From: Gelatoporia subvermispora B
Taxonomy: Eukaryota; Basidiomycota; Agaricomycetes; Polyporales; Gelatoporiaceae
DNA: 64,000 nucleotides
Direction of reading: 5' to 3'
Assembly: GCA_000320605.2 (NCBI GenBank)
Contig: KB445820.1
Location: 124,001-188,000, forward strand
Shown here: positions 35,327 through 46,547 of the stretch, piece by piece
Position numbering within the stretch: position 1 is the first letter of the stretch
Layout of the letters: each line of letters begins with the position of its first letter
Program-made: the position numbers and the translations under genes
The notes under the pieces: generated by a model
What the model saw: the letters and a program-made list of their open reading frames with translations, nothing else
Told to the model about the DNA's origin: nothing
Database searches by the model: none

Positions 35327-37720
35327 CTTGAGATTGAGGTCTGGGACGGCTGGAAGGGAGTGAGAGTGGCGAGGGTGGCTGGGACCGAAGGCGACCCGCA
35401 TGGTCGCGCGTCTCTGGTGAAAGTAGGACGCGTTACGTCACGCGCTTGCGTGACCGGCGCGTGGCCGAGCGCGCGTCTTGTCGCGCGACGCGTTGTGACC
35501 CGTCGAGAGTACTAGTTGTGTTGGGAGCTCGAGCTCGAGCTTAGACGGAAATGGTCTCCGAGCTTGAAGTGATATTATATGTTTATTTGTCGTATATGCT
35601 CTCATGCTCTAGCAAATGGCCCGCTCGCCCAGACAGAGCATAGACACCTTGTCCGCGAGCCTTCAAAGCTTCATTCCACCGGATTGGGACTCGTACTCAG
35701 ACTGCATAATTTTACTTGCATCGACATGACCAGCCTCCACGGGCCCGCTAGAGTCCTGGGCGAATCGGTCGATGTGCACGCATATATACGCAGTCAGGGC
35801 ACAACACATCGATGACGTCGGCATGCCAAGAACCAGGTGGATGGCAGCGGCGACCCGACGCATGGCGGGACCTGGCGGGCCTCGGCCCTCGGCTTGATCG
35901 GGAAGGACGCGAGCCTAATATGGGAATGTCCATCGTGTTCGATGCCATTCTGCGAAAATCGGAACCACAGTCACGGCCACCACTTTGAAGAAAAAGTGCA
36001 CAGTATTTGCTCACAACCTATAAGAAACCTTCCCCTTTTGAACAACAAGAGGGTAGCGTTCGCGCTGCACCGTGTCATGTCGATCGCCGGCTTGTCTTGG
36101 ACTAAACGGAGCAAGAACTACCCACATTGCAGGAAAACCCGGAGTACCTCCACGATTGCGTTGCAACGAGTATCATGAAGGAACGTTCGAGAGGATTGCG
36201 CAAACTGTATATCGTGCGCTTGGGCTTGATAGCAGATTGCGAGTGCTAGCAGCGGCCCGGGAGACGTGGCGATATCCAAAGCGGGCTGCGGGGCGAAAAT
36301 CAGGACCTTCAGATTACCAGCCGGAGATACAGAGCGGAAGGCTCTGCGTATGATGATAGATAGAGTACAAAGTTCCGAGGAGAACAAGAGCGCCAACGCG
36401 CGGGGATTGCCACCGAAGTATATCTATCGGACGCCCTTGACTTACATCGCGAACTAAGCTTGGGCGAGCCGGGCGCAGGATCTGACACTCGAGAACGACC
36501 TCTAGCAGTCTGCTGATATAATCGCGTAGCAAAGTGCCTTCGCACGAAGAGTGCAAAGGCGTGTATCAATTTGTTTTACGTCCAGCAGCAGTCTTGTGTC
36601 CAAGGATCCTGCGGGTGGTGACCCACGCTGGACGGGAGCCGTGACAACCGTACTTTGTCGAGTTGTACGTAGGCAGAAGGCCGAGGTCCGACCGGGCTCG
36701 CAGCAAGGACAGAGAGACCGGTCTGGGATGCGGGGGCAGAAAGTCGAGGGTAGAAACCTATATTGGCGCGAAGAGGGTAGCAGCAGAGGCCAAGGACCGG
36801 GGATGGCAGTCTGCACCCAAGGATCAGGAGAAGAAGGCGTGCGGGGATTCGTCGGGGACGACATTTGCGCGGATCAGTTGGCAGGCGGATTTCCTGGGGT
36901 GAATTTGCGGACGAGCACGGAAGACGAAGGGCCAATGAGCTGCTCGCTGGAGGACCGTGTGTGGTCAATGAGCTGCTGCAGGCGGTGCGACGGCGGAGGG
37001 GGTCGGAAGACCCCCAGCAACTCCCCCAAAGGTCCAGCCCCTCGAGGACCCAAAATCGGCCTGAAATACGCAACGATTTCGGCCTACGATACGCAACCGA
37101 TACCCAAGGTTTGTCACATTGTCACGGCACATGCCAATTTGTCACACAATTTGTCACGCTTCTTCTTCGCTGCTCAGCTGCGGGTACCGCGCGCGGGAGT
37201 CTGGGACGTACGCTTTCTGGTCGTGGACTCCATGTGCTGGTATGCGAAGGGAAAGTGTTTGTGCGTACCGCTCAGAGCACGGTCGCCGTGAGTACTTAGG
37301 ACGGCACTTGACGGGTGCAGCGCGTCAGTCACCTGACCTCAGAATAAGTACGCAAAGGAGGACAAGGTTGCCCTAAATTCCACTCGAAATACGCAAAAAA
37401 GACATGAACATTTCGAGATTTTCGGGGGGTCAGATACGCTAATTTGGGCCTGACCTTTAGGGAAGTTGCTGGGGGCCTGGGTCGGATCAGAGCGCCGGCT
37501 AACTGCCATAACGGGCAGCGCAGCGCCGGAGTCGGTCGACGCCTGTCGACGCAAGAGGTCGCATGTGACATCATCGATAACTCCTCTTTGCACAAAACAG
37601 CCAACGCCTGGCCAGCGAGCCATCCCCAGCTCATCGCTCCCCCTCGCGGCGACCGCTGCTATCCTCACGACCACCACTCACGACCTCGTCGCCGTCGCCG
37701 TCGTCGTCGCCGCCGCCGCC
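35327..37720. other. 2.4-kb gap between RFC5 and TPS1 with degenerate repeat
   Basis: The RFC5 promoter occupies the left 200 bases and the TPS1 promoter and 5' UTR the right end. In between are overlapping open frames on both strands (up to 246 codons at 36551-37291) with no recognisable content and no consistent splice structure. An imperfect inverted repeat pairs 37009-37040 with 37446-37483. The part 37105-37155 is rich in TTGTCAC words. I read this as relict repeat sequence rather than genes. Confidence 0.45.
35428..35493. promoter_or_regulatory. ACGCGT boxes upstream of RFC5
   Basis: Exact ACGCGT at 35428-35433 and 35488-35493, with several GCGCG/ACGTCACGCG words between, 100-170 bp upstream of the RFC5 start. 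In yeast, RFC and other replication genes are controlled through this MluI box by MBF; the function here is inferred. Confidence 0.45.
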
Positions 37721-39715
37721 ATGTCCCCGTCACGACTAACATCCGTCAGCTCCCCGTCAGAGCCTAGCCTCGAGCTCAACGTCGCCGACAACACCCACCT
37801 CATCGTCGTCTCCAACCGCCTCCCCATCACCATCAGCAAGGATGCCCAGGGCGAGTACCACTTCAAGATGTCCTCCGGCGGCCTCGTCTCTGCCCTCTCG
37901 GGCTGCAAAAAGTCTATGACCTTCACCTGGATCGGCTGGCCCGGGTTCTTCATCCCCCCAAAGGACCGCCCGCTCGTCGACCGCCGCCTGATGGAGGAGT
38001 ACTCCTGCCAGGCCGTCTACCTCGACGACGACGTCGCGGACCGCCACTACAACGGGTTCTCCAACTCGATCCTCTGGCCGCTCTTCCACTACCACCCCGG
38101 CGAGATGAACTTTGAGGAGGAGAACTGGCTCGCGTATCGTCAGGCGAACATGGCGTTCGCGCAGGCGATCCTTGGCCAGCTCAAGCCCGGTTCCATGGTC
38201 TGGGTGCAGGACTACCACCTGATGCTCCTCCCGATGCTCCTCCGCATTCTCGTCGACGGGCCGTCCAACGTCGGCGAGACGACCGCGGCCGAGTTCGAGC
38301 GCATCCTCGACGGTATCGACATGGACGACACGCCGCCGCCGTGCATCCCAGGTATCAAGATCGGTTTCTTCTTGCACACGCCCTTCCCCTCGAGCGAGAT
38401 CTACAGGTGAGCACGCTTACTTGCGACACGGCGTCGGTGACTGAGCACGTCCTAGAATTCTCCCTGTCCGTCGCGAAATCCTACTCGGCATCCTCTATTC
38501 GGACCTCATTGGGTTCCACACATACGACTATGCGCGTCACTTTCTCTCGTCATGCACGCGTATCCTGGCGCTCCCGACTATGCCGAACGGCGTGGAGTTC
38601 GAGGGGCGTCTCGCACACGTTGGGACGTTCCCCATCGGGATCGACCCTTCGTCATTCATCGAGGTACACAACGCCAATTTCTCGGCGCTGGAAGCAGCAC
38701 TGACACAACACCGCAGAATCTCAAGAAGGAGAGCGTGCAGAAGCGCATCAAGCAGCTCGAGCAGCGGTTCGGTGACGTCAAAGTGATCGTCGGTGTGGAC
38801 CGACTGGATTATATCAAGGGCGTCCCGCAGAAGCTGCATGCGCTCGAGCTGTTCCTTACACAGCACCCCGAATGGATCGGCAAGGTACATTCGCGCCCAT
38901 AACCAAGTTTCTCATTCGCTGACTGCACGTCACTTGACTGTAGGTCGTGCTCGCGCAGCTTGCTGTTCCGTCCCGCCAGGACGTGGAAGAGTACCAGAAC
39001 CTGCGCGCGACGGTGAACGAACTCGTGGGCCGGATCAACGGCCGATTCGGCACGGTCGACTTTATGCCGATACACTTCATGCACAAGAGTCTGCCGTTCG
39101 ACGAATTGTGCGCGCTGTATGCTGTCAGTGACGTCTGTCTCGTTACGAGTACGAGGGATGGTATGAACCTGGTGTGTCTCCCCCCCCCTTCTCACTGTAT
39201 GTCTGCGCATCACAGGAGCTCACTGCTGGCTCACAATGTCAGGTTTCGTACGAATATGTCGCGTGTCAGCAAGAGCGCCAGGGCGCGATGATCCTGAGCG
39301 AGTTCGCGGGTGCGGCGCAGAGCCTGAACGGCTCCATCGTCGTGAATCCGTGGGACTCGCAGCAGGTCGCGGATGCGATCTACGAGGCGGTCACAATGGA
39401 CGCGGAGACGCGCGCGGAGAACCACCGCAAGCTGTTCAAGGTCCGTCCATGCGTTGTGGTTCCTCATGAGCCCCCGCTGATCCATTCGTGCAGTACGTGA
39501 ACAAGTACTCGGCGGCGTTCTGGGGCACGTCGTTCGTGCGCGAGATGACGCGCATTAACACGCCCGAGGAGACGCCCGCCCGTGTGGAGAAGGTTGCGGC
39601 GGGCCAGGCGGAGCTGCGCGTCCGGAAGGAGGACGCGCGCGGGAGCGCGCTCGTCGATGGCGCGGTCCCGTCTACCCCGCCGGTCAATGCACCTGCGCCC
39701 GCGAGCCACGCGTGA
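37721..39715 (+). CDS. TPS1: Alpha,alpha-trehalose-phosphate synthase (UDP-forming)
   Basis: Six exons from 37721 to 39715; exon 1 ends at 38406. The GT20 enzyme makes trehalose-6-phosphate from UDP-glucose and glucose-6-phosphate in the cytosol, the first step of trehalose synthesis for stress tolerance. Conserved blocks: VVSNRLPITI, FTWIGWPGFFIPPKDRP, FSNSILWPLFHYHPGE, VWVQDYHLMLLPMLLR, GFFLHTPFPSSEIYR, IGFHTYDYARHFLSSCTRIL, VGTFPIGIDPSSF, VGVDRLDYIKGVPQKL, VCLVTSTRDGMNLVSYEYVA and SEFAGAAQSLNGSIVVNPWD. All substrate-binding motifs seen in the family are present. I chose the Met at 37721 because upstream in-frame sequence (from 37466) is GC-rich low-complexity. After the catalytic domain a short Ala/Pro-rich tail follows, with no phosphatase domain. 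Confidence 0.96.
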
Positions 39716-41211
39716 TACATCGCGTGGGGAGACGGGGAGCGGTAGGAGCACCATAGAGCATGTATTGTTATTGCTGGTATGTGTATCGATTGGGGGAGGC
39801 AGGGGGCGTTAGGAGGGGGCGCTAGAAGGAGTTGCGAGGTACGAGTTACAGGGAGTGCGAGGACACGTCCGAAGTTTATCGAATACCGAATATCGAATAC
39901 CGGATGCATGGGCGCAGGAGGAGTGTGTGCGCCTGTGTCTGTATCTGCTACTTACACGTCTTGTCGTATATTCACGCTTACGAATCACACCGGTCGCGCA
40001 ATTATGATACATCGTGCAGTGTTTGGACTTTTCAATGTGCGTGCATGTGCCCTTAACATTGCATTTCGTAAAGCGGTAGAGTCATAGATTGTTTTGCGTA
40101 GTCTGTGTATATGAAGTTGGTGCTAGCGTGCGTCGTGGTCATCTCGGGAGATCCTAGTGTACAGTGACCGAGGGCACATCAAACTTCCCGCCTTGCAATT
40201 TCAGTGCTGCAACCCCGGCTCGTCATCCCGACGGTGGCTGCTTCGAAGAATGAAACTAGGCTAGAGGGACAGAAGCAACGCCCGGCACGAGAATGACCGC
40301 TGCATTGTGCGCGGCTCTGATGCTCGGTGCCCGCTGTCGTCATACATCTCGGATAGTACATACAATCTTGCCGTCAAGCCCTCGCCTCCTCAAGGCTTCA
40401 ACCTTCTCCGCGGCAGATACGACATCGTGGCGCGAGCATGAAGTCGATTTCTCGTGCACGAGCACGGTGCCCGTCGTACCCGCAGCATATACTTATACAG
40501 CGATTTCACGACAAGGTAGCTCATCGTGATTTGTGTTAACCCGACCACCTCCGGCGTCCGACGACAAATTCGCCGAGCTGGGCAGACTTCCCATCTGAGT
40601 CTCCCCGATTCGGGGTTCTCCCGCCACCGCCAACTTGGATGGCGCGAGTATGCAAGGGCGTTCGGAGCGATCGTGGACACGCCCAGCTGTCTGTCTCATG
40701 TGTACCGCCGGAAGAGTCAGACGCTAACGAGGTCATGAATCAAGATATTTGGGTTGCTACAGGTAACAGTCCTCACGTGCTTGAGGTCTCCCAGTCGAGT
40801 GCAAGCTATACATTCGAAAGTCGTGTGCTTTCCCGAATCGATAAATCCTTAGAGCGGGCCGCTGCGAGGACCGCGCCAGGCCTTTTACACTCAAATTCAG
40901 TCGGTACTCAGGCCGGCTACCCCACCCGGGGTTTGATCCTGATAAATAGCAATTCAAAAGTCGACACAAATGGTCTGGTCAAGAAAAGAAGGCTGTGAGT
41001 TTGGAAAATTTGATACATGTAATTCAGTCAAAAGCCAGGCTGTGAGTTCGAGAGAATTCGATACAGATAGCTCAAGCAAAAAACAAGGCTGTCAATTCGA
41101 AACACTCCAAGATCAAAGAAAGAAAATTTGTATGAAGTGTCAACAATTATGACATATGCAGAGCCGACGGCCAGGCACTGGTATCTCACCTTGAAGAACA
41201 GGTCATTGCAC
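39716..41211. other. 1.5-kb spacer between TPS1 and DUF6533 gene 1
   Basis: Lies between convergent genes. No gene recognised. Near its right end are three degenerate tandem copies of a 47-49 bp unit beginning GGCTGT (starts at 40991, 41038 and 41087). Confidence 0.45.
40991..41135. repeat. Three degenerate tandem repeats of 47-49 bp
   Basis: GGCTGTGAGTTTGG (40991), GGCTGTGAGTTCGA (41038) and GGCTGTCAATTCGA (41087) begin successive units. Within the first two, TTTGATACATG and TTCGATACAGA occur at matching places. Spacing is 47 and 49 bases, so the array is imperfect and out of codon register. Confidence 0.6.
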
Positions 41212-42864
41212 CTAGACGACATGTGGCTTGACTAACATCCCAATCCCTGCCGGACTGTTGTCCCCCTCAGTCTGTCCGGGCAGGTCTTCATGGACCGAGG
41301 CAGCGGAGGTGCCACACATATCGGGTATGGTCCCGGCGCTGGTATGTGAGTGCTCCGCATCGACTTGCCCGTCGTCGTCATCCCAGACCAAATCGACATC
41401 GTCGTGCTCAGAGTTAACGGCAAGCGATTCGCCCAGGTTGCCCACAAACGAGGCGAACCGCAAGCTTGGCGTGTACGAGCGGGTTTGATCGAAATCGCAC
41501 TCCTGCGCTAAGGAGGCGCGGGAATCGACGTATTCTGTGACATTGGAAAGTTGGCGAAGGTTAAGCAGGAAGTGGGTAATGATTATTGAAGATAGACTGT
41601 AGGGCGAGGGGAGTCAGCTGAAACGAAAGGCGAGGAGAGTTGACTGACGAAAGCGAGAATTGGGTGGCATAGACAAATGCCTATAGTTCATGCTCCAGTG
41701 GATACGGCTCGCCTTGAGGGTAGCTAGATACATACGTTGGTGACCTTGCCAGCGATATTCAAGACATTTATGGACAGGAGACCTCTGAACGCGGCGTTTC
41801 AGCGCATACTGAACGCCGCGTTCAGAGGTCTCCTGTGCATTGATAAGATGCCTAGCCAGTGTACGTAAGGTTCTATCGAGTACAACAAGAGATGAAGGTT
41901 TACCGTCTCGTAGAAGCATGGTCATGAGTGGAGTCTTCAGATTCTGCTCACGGCCCATCCTCACTGTAGCCCGTGTCTTCGACCAAATGACGAGTAGGAC
42001 GATCATATCCGCTACTATTACACACACTCGGGTGCTGATCACCACTGGGGTGATGTAAGTGGCTGAGATTCAGCCTGAGAATATAGAAGATCAAACATAC
42101 ACCTGTATACACAAAAGACATGAACGAACGGTCACGGAGCGATCGGCCACTACCGAACCTTGTGTCCATTGTCTCCGAGATGTCCGCAGACGTGAGACAT
42201 TGACTCCCGACTAACGGTAAGGTGACCAATTGCCAACTACTGCCGTAGGCTCCGCCGTACTATAATAAGGTGCGATGGGCTCATTATCGACAGCGGTAAT
42301 AAGGGTATTTCAAACTGACCGCATCTGTACCCACAGGCACGACGTTAAGCAATGCGACGGCGACTGTTAAATATCGATTTCCTCCGCTGAGTGCATAGAC
42401 ACAGATGGCTGAGAGTGCTTTCGTGACTCGTTAGTTGCTATCCTATGTATACAATTTTGCCTCACCCAACCAAATAACGAGCAAGCATAATTCCAGCGTA
42501 GTTGTCGTGTTTACCTGCGCTGCACAGCTGAAGGCCAAAGGTTAACTGCACCATCCAAATTCAGTATTTTATGGATAAGATCTACCTCTAGAACATCCCC
42601 CGTTAATGGTTACGAATGGTACAGAGATGATTGGATGGTTGGACCCACAAGAGGCGTCGTAGGAGGGAGAAATTCTACAAAGAGCTGGACTACTATATAT
42701 GCTAGAATCAGCCACCGGTTCAGGTGGAATATGATAATGGTGCTGGTCAGTTTGCGTCCCCATATCAATTGTATCTCTTTCGGGACCGTGCAAACATGAT
42801 TGTAGAGCACAAGGGCTGGTGTAAGGCTGATCATTTGCACGTAGTGAGGCAAATCCGACTGCAT
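41212..42864 (-). CDS. DUF6533 family membrane protein 1, possibly disrupted
   Basis: The start MQSDLPHYVQMISL at 42864 leads into the DUF6533 signature ALVLYNHVCTVPKEIQLIWG and a hydrophobic stretch. Further exons read LTFGLQLCSAVTKALSAICV, YALSGGNRYLTVAVALLNVV, ISTRVCVIVADMIVLLVIWS, and LKTPLMTMLLRDG followed by an intron. The later exon gives GLLSINVLNIAGKVTN, then SSIIITHFLLNLRQ and a long acidic tail to 41212. Family members are seven-helix membrane proteins of unknown function, abundant in mushrooms. Between LLRDG and GLLSINVL a 28-bp inverted duplication forms a hairpin (41774-41836). No splice choice I tried restores the normal reading frame across it, so the gene may be a recent pseudogene or the hairpin may be in an unusual intron. 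Confidence 0.7.
41774..41836. repeat. Long hairpin inside DUF6533 gene 1
   Basis: Left arm 41774-41802 (starts ACAGGAGACCTCTGAACGCG) and right arm 41809-41836 are inverse copies differing by one extra T in the left arm, with a six-base loop CGCATA. The right arm corresponds to coding sequence of the helix after LLRDG; the left arm looks like its inverted duplicate. Confidence 0.85.
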
Positions 42865-44727
42865 CGTACCTGCCGAAGCAACAAGACAATAGCTTCCGAC
42901 CACGCTTGAGATGGCGAGTCACAATGCAACGTAAGTTGTACGAGCGCAGCAAAGTGTCTCTGCAACGTACCCAGAACTGAGATAGCTGACTATTTGATCA
43001 GCCAGCGAACCCCAAGTGCCCGACATTCTCGGAAAGAAAGGCAGATCGTAAGCGAGCAGAACACTTGTCGACTACAGAGAACGGTTCCAACGCATTTATA
43101 TCCGTCAAGCCCTTCGATGAAGGGTCCATCGGCGGTACATTGGATACCGGTTCTGCGCCGAGCACAGGATCGACGCCAGATGCATATCTACATCCAGGAT
43201 ACCTGATGAGGAGTCGTCGATAATCCGTGTCAGTAATTTCGACAATGCTTAGCAGAGCCACTGGACAAAACTCCGGGCCATTTGCATCTTACGGGATGCT
43301 CTTGTCGTATATGATGACTGGCCGGTCGTAGTACAGATAGTGCTTATAAGGGAGCACAGACCGTCATTCCCTTCATATCCACAATGTTTAGGTCTGATCA
43401 AAAGATCAGCAGTGTGCAGCTCTAGCTGTCTTGAGTGGGCTGCTATAGATTGTCAAGTGAGCCCGAACCTCCAATGGTCCCATCTCAATATGTGGTCGAA
43501 TTTGATTTTGTCATGGTACTCGTGTAGTCTGGGCGTTCGGAGGGGGACGTCGTTATGGTGGGAGCAAGGAATGGCAGATTCTACGATAACTACCCACATG
43601 CATGATCCATTGAATATACGAACCTATTCAAGCTGTAGGACGGACTCGGCCATATTAATGTCTGTTGTACTTGCAATGTATCAACCGCTTACTCGTCGTG
43701 TTGTGGACAGACTTGCGTAAGTACGTAAGGACTCTTGCGGTCATGGAGCGTCGGACTCAGAGATAAGACTGACAAATTTAGTTTCGCAGTTGAGATATGG
43801 ATGGAGATGCGCGGGACAGACTGATGGTCTGCAAAGTGGCCTTGGTTGCCATCGACGAGTCGCTGAGAGACCCATGATGCGCGCATAGGGAGTTGAGCTC
43901 GTGAGCTGAAGTCGAAGATCATGCGGCGACCGGGTCGAGATGAAATCGCGGCGCGGCTTGTTGTCAACATGACCGTCTTCCCTCCATTCACTCAGTCAAG
44001 CTCAGCATACGCGTGCTCAATCCCGACCTCATAAATGGTATTGACTCACGGTGGCCAATGCGTACGCAAGTAGGTTGAAGACAGTATGATATATTGGATT
44101 GACCGCAGGTGACGAAAATCGTAGCAATGAGAAAAACGCAGCAGATCATTTTGTGATGAGGGTCTGGGCCCACGGCAGGGTCTCGAAGGCTGTGCCGAGG
44201 AAAGCGAAGTATTGAACAACACAAGTGGAGCACACGTGGAGGGAAGGATTGTGAGATGGACGCGGGCGAGTCTGTGAACGACATGCTCTGGATGTAATGC
44301 TGTACTCGACGAAATGGTCAAGTTGACATGCACCCATTCAGGGTGTACCACAGCAATAACGGCAGCGGGCCGCGGTAGAGCATACGTGAGCATGACTGGA
44401 AGTCTGCCACTGGGAGCCTAGAGAGAGTCAGAGACTGAACAACCATAATAGCGTGAACTATCGTACTGATGAGTCTATTGATAGCATTGGTGTCTCCTGG
44501 GTACCCGATGGCAATATAGACTGTTCGTACAGCCAGACAGTCTAGTGTCCTGGAAGCTTAGCGCTCAGGCTCCTGGAGCCAAAGCAGACGACTGCAGGTA
44601 CGGGAGCAACAAGATGTATTACATAATAAACGCTCGCACACAGGCGTCTCCGGTGCTGCTCGCAGCAAGACAGTTGGTCGTCGTTTGGACACCTCCAAAG
44701 TCTAACTGCCCTAGTATCTTCTCCATC
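42865..44727. other. 1.9-kb spacer between DUF6533 gene 1 and VMA9
   Basis: Divergent promoters must lie here. On the minus strand at about 43.7-44.4 kb several adjoining open frames contain hydrophobic stretches and plausible splice sites (for example a frame reading PIYHTVFNLLAYALAT near 44050-44110). A decayed or unrecognised membrane-protein gene is possible, but I could not join a convincing product. Confidence 0.4.
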
Positions 44728-45047
44728 ATGTCCTCGTCGTGGCCAACTTTGCTTGTGCTCTTTGTTGTTCTCGGCTTGATGGCCTGCTCATGGCTCTTCA
44801 CACCCAAGGGCCCTCAGCAGACGTACGTACTTCGGCAGGTAGCAGAACGACTGACTGAGCCCCTCTCTACGCAGGCTGATTCGGACGAGCCTTATGCTCA
44901 CTTTAACGTGCTGCTACCTGATGTGGATGTGCACGTATCTCGTCCAAGTGCACCCGCTCGAGCGTGAGTACACCTGGATACATGCATTCCGTCGCTGGCT
45001 CATGGACTCGTCACACAGGACCAAGAAAGGCATTGATGGAGGAATGA
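44728..45047 (+). CDS. VMA9: V-type proton ATPase subunit e
   Basis: Three exons, 44728-44822, 44875-44963 and 45019-45047, give a 70-residue protein. It begins MSSSWPTLLVLFVVLGL, a first membrane helix, then LFTPKGPQQTLIRTSLMLTL and a second helix with TCCYLMWMCTYLVQVHPL. The motif F-x-P-K-G-x-x-Q-T followed by L-M-L-T-L-T-C-C-Y-L-M-W is the family signature. The subunit sits in the membrane Vo sector of the vacuolar proton pump and is needed for its assembly. The C-terminus (RPRKALMEE) comes from a tiny last exon. Length and two-helix topology fit the family. Confidence 0.93.
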
Positions 45048-45402
45048 TTCACGGCATGATGCCTCGGTATCTGTACACGGTGTGTCCCACTATAATTTAC
45101 GTGAGGTCATCAAAGAGGCTCATGACGGTGCGTCTCTCCCATTCCAGGACTTTGGACATGTATTATATCCGCTCTTATAGTCATACCTCGCTGCCCCATT
45201 ATACGAGCATTCGACAACGTTGGAAGTTACGGAGCCAATCTATGACGGGCCGGCCACAACGTTGTTCACGTTGTTCATCAGCTGTCTGAAGGCCAAGCGG
45301 CCAGCTTCTGGCACGAACGTGCGGACAAACGCGCACATGTATGATACCCGATGTTTCCGATAACATTCGCTATACAAAGCATGGCAATCATTATGGCAAC
45401 TT
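45048..45402. other. Spacer between convergent VMA9 and HD-domain genes
   Basis: 355 bases containing the two 3' UTRs. No gene seen. Confidence 0.4.
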
Positions 45403-46354
45403 TCACAAATTGTATTCCTCGTCCACACTCTGCAAGAAGTCGAGCATCTGGTGCAAGTTAGCGCGCAGCAACATGGGATGACTGACGATCACACACCAGT
45501 TGGTGTCGCTTCTCAGCCAGCTTCTTGCCTTGCTCAGTCTTCAGCCTCTCCCGGATATGAAGCAACTTGTCGTGGAAATGCTGAATTGCAGACGCGGTGT
45601 GCTTAGAGTCTCCTTCAGGCGTGTGCAACGCACTACATGAATGCGGGTTAAGGTCGAAGGGAAGGGAGACAAGTCATAGTGGGCTTACTTGTTCGTGACC
45701 GCGCTGTACGCAGCGCAACGCAATATGCCTGAACCGAGTTGTGCGTTCATGAGGCCTTGGCCATGGTCGTCTAGCAATTACGCTCACCGAAAGCACCGAT
45801 GGCATCGAGACGATCTGCGTCCTGCACACAATGCAGTTCGACGCATTCTCGATGCCAGTCTTCAATCAAGTTGTTCTGTCTCAGCTTCTTTTCGGTACTC
45901 CAGGACACGTTCTCCACAATGTTGGAGACGGTGCGAGCCCTGCCATCTGCCACAAGGTCCAATCCGCTCTTGGCCGCGGTAGATTGGAAAAACGGCAGGA
46001 AGAACGCGTATGGATCAGCTGCTTCAGCTGCAGACACGTATTTCTTGTCCAGAACGTCATGTAAGAGCGCGGCCAGTTCCACAGTCAAGAGATCAGGTTT
46101 CCTCTGTGCATCAGGCGAGTCCCATATAAGACGAGCGAGATGGAGAGCGGTCTTTCGGACGCGTTGAACTATACATAAATGCCATTTCTGCGTGTTCAAC
46201 CGTTGTGGTGCTCGGCCGACGCGATCGACGCGCGCATATTATATGAGCACGCACCGTGGAACGCGTCATGCGAGGGGTCGTATCTTGCCATCGTCTCAAT
46301 CATCAGCTTTTCAGCTGCATCGACGACCACAGTCTCTTCAGGGCTTGGATACAT
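45403..46354 (-). CDS. HD-domain metal-dependent phosphohydrolase
   Basis: Start MYPSPEETVVVDAAEKLMIE at 46354, stop at 45403; about five exons. HD-superfamily residues are in place: HDAFHVQRVRKTALHLARL (first histidines, formed across the exon 1/2 join), then LAALLHDVLDKKYV with the His-Asp pair, and VQDADRLDAIGAFG with the final metal-binding Asp. The arrangement matches the small uncharacterised HD family that includes bacterial YedJ-like proteins and yeast relatives, likely nucleotide or phosphate-ester hydrolases. The C-terminal exons are helical (HTASAIQHFHDKLLHIRERL, MLDFLQSVDEEYNL). It is divergent from the ZIP transporter gene, with 193 bp between the starts. The natural substrate is unknown. 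Confidence 0.85.
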
Positions 46355-46547
46355 TTTGCTTGAGAATGAAGACAGGACGAACAGTGAAAAAAGGATTGCC
46401 AAGCAGGAAAAAAGAATGAAATGAACCAGACGGCCGGCCAAGGTCGGACCGCAATGCGCTTATGGCACGCGACGTGTCGCGTTTGTCCAGCAGCGCAGTA
46501 GTTGCCACCATCGACATCGTCTCCTCCGCGCCATCTTCTCGAGCGCG

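Noticed and set aside
36551..37291. 246-codon plus-strand open frame
   Set aside because: Overlaps long frames on both strands, is low-complexity and rich in Arg/Gly/Ser, has no family resemblance and lies in a repeat-like zone.
37466..37720. Upstream in-frame extension of TPS1
   Set aside because: Adds 85 low-complexity residues not seen in the family, ending in a (GCC)n-like stretch just before the chosen ATG.
37757..38377. 206-codon minus-strand frame
   Set aside because: Antisense to TPS1 exon 1, with no independent support.
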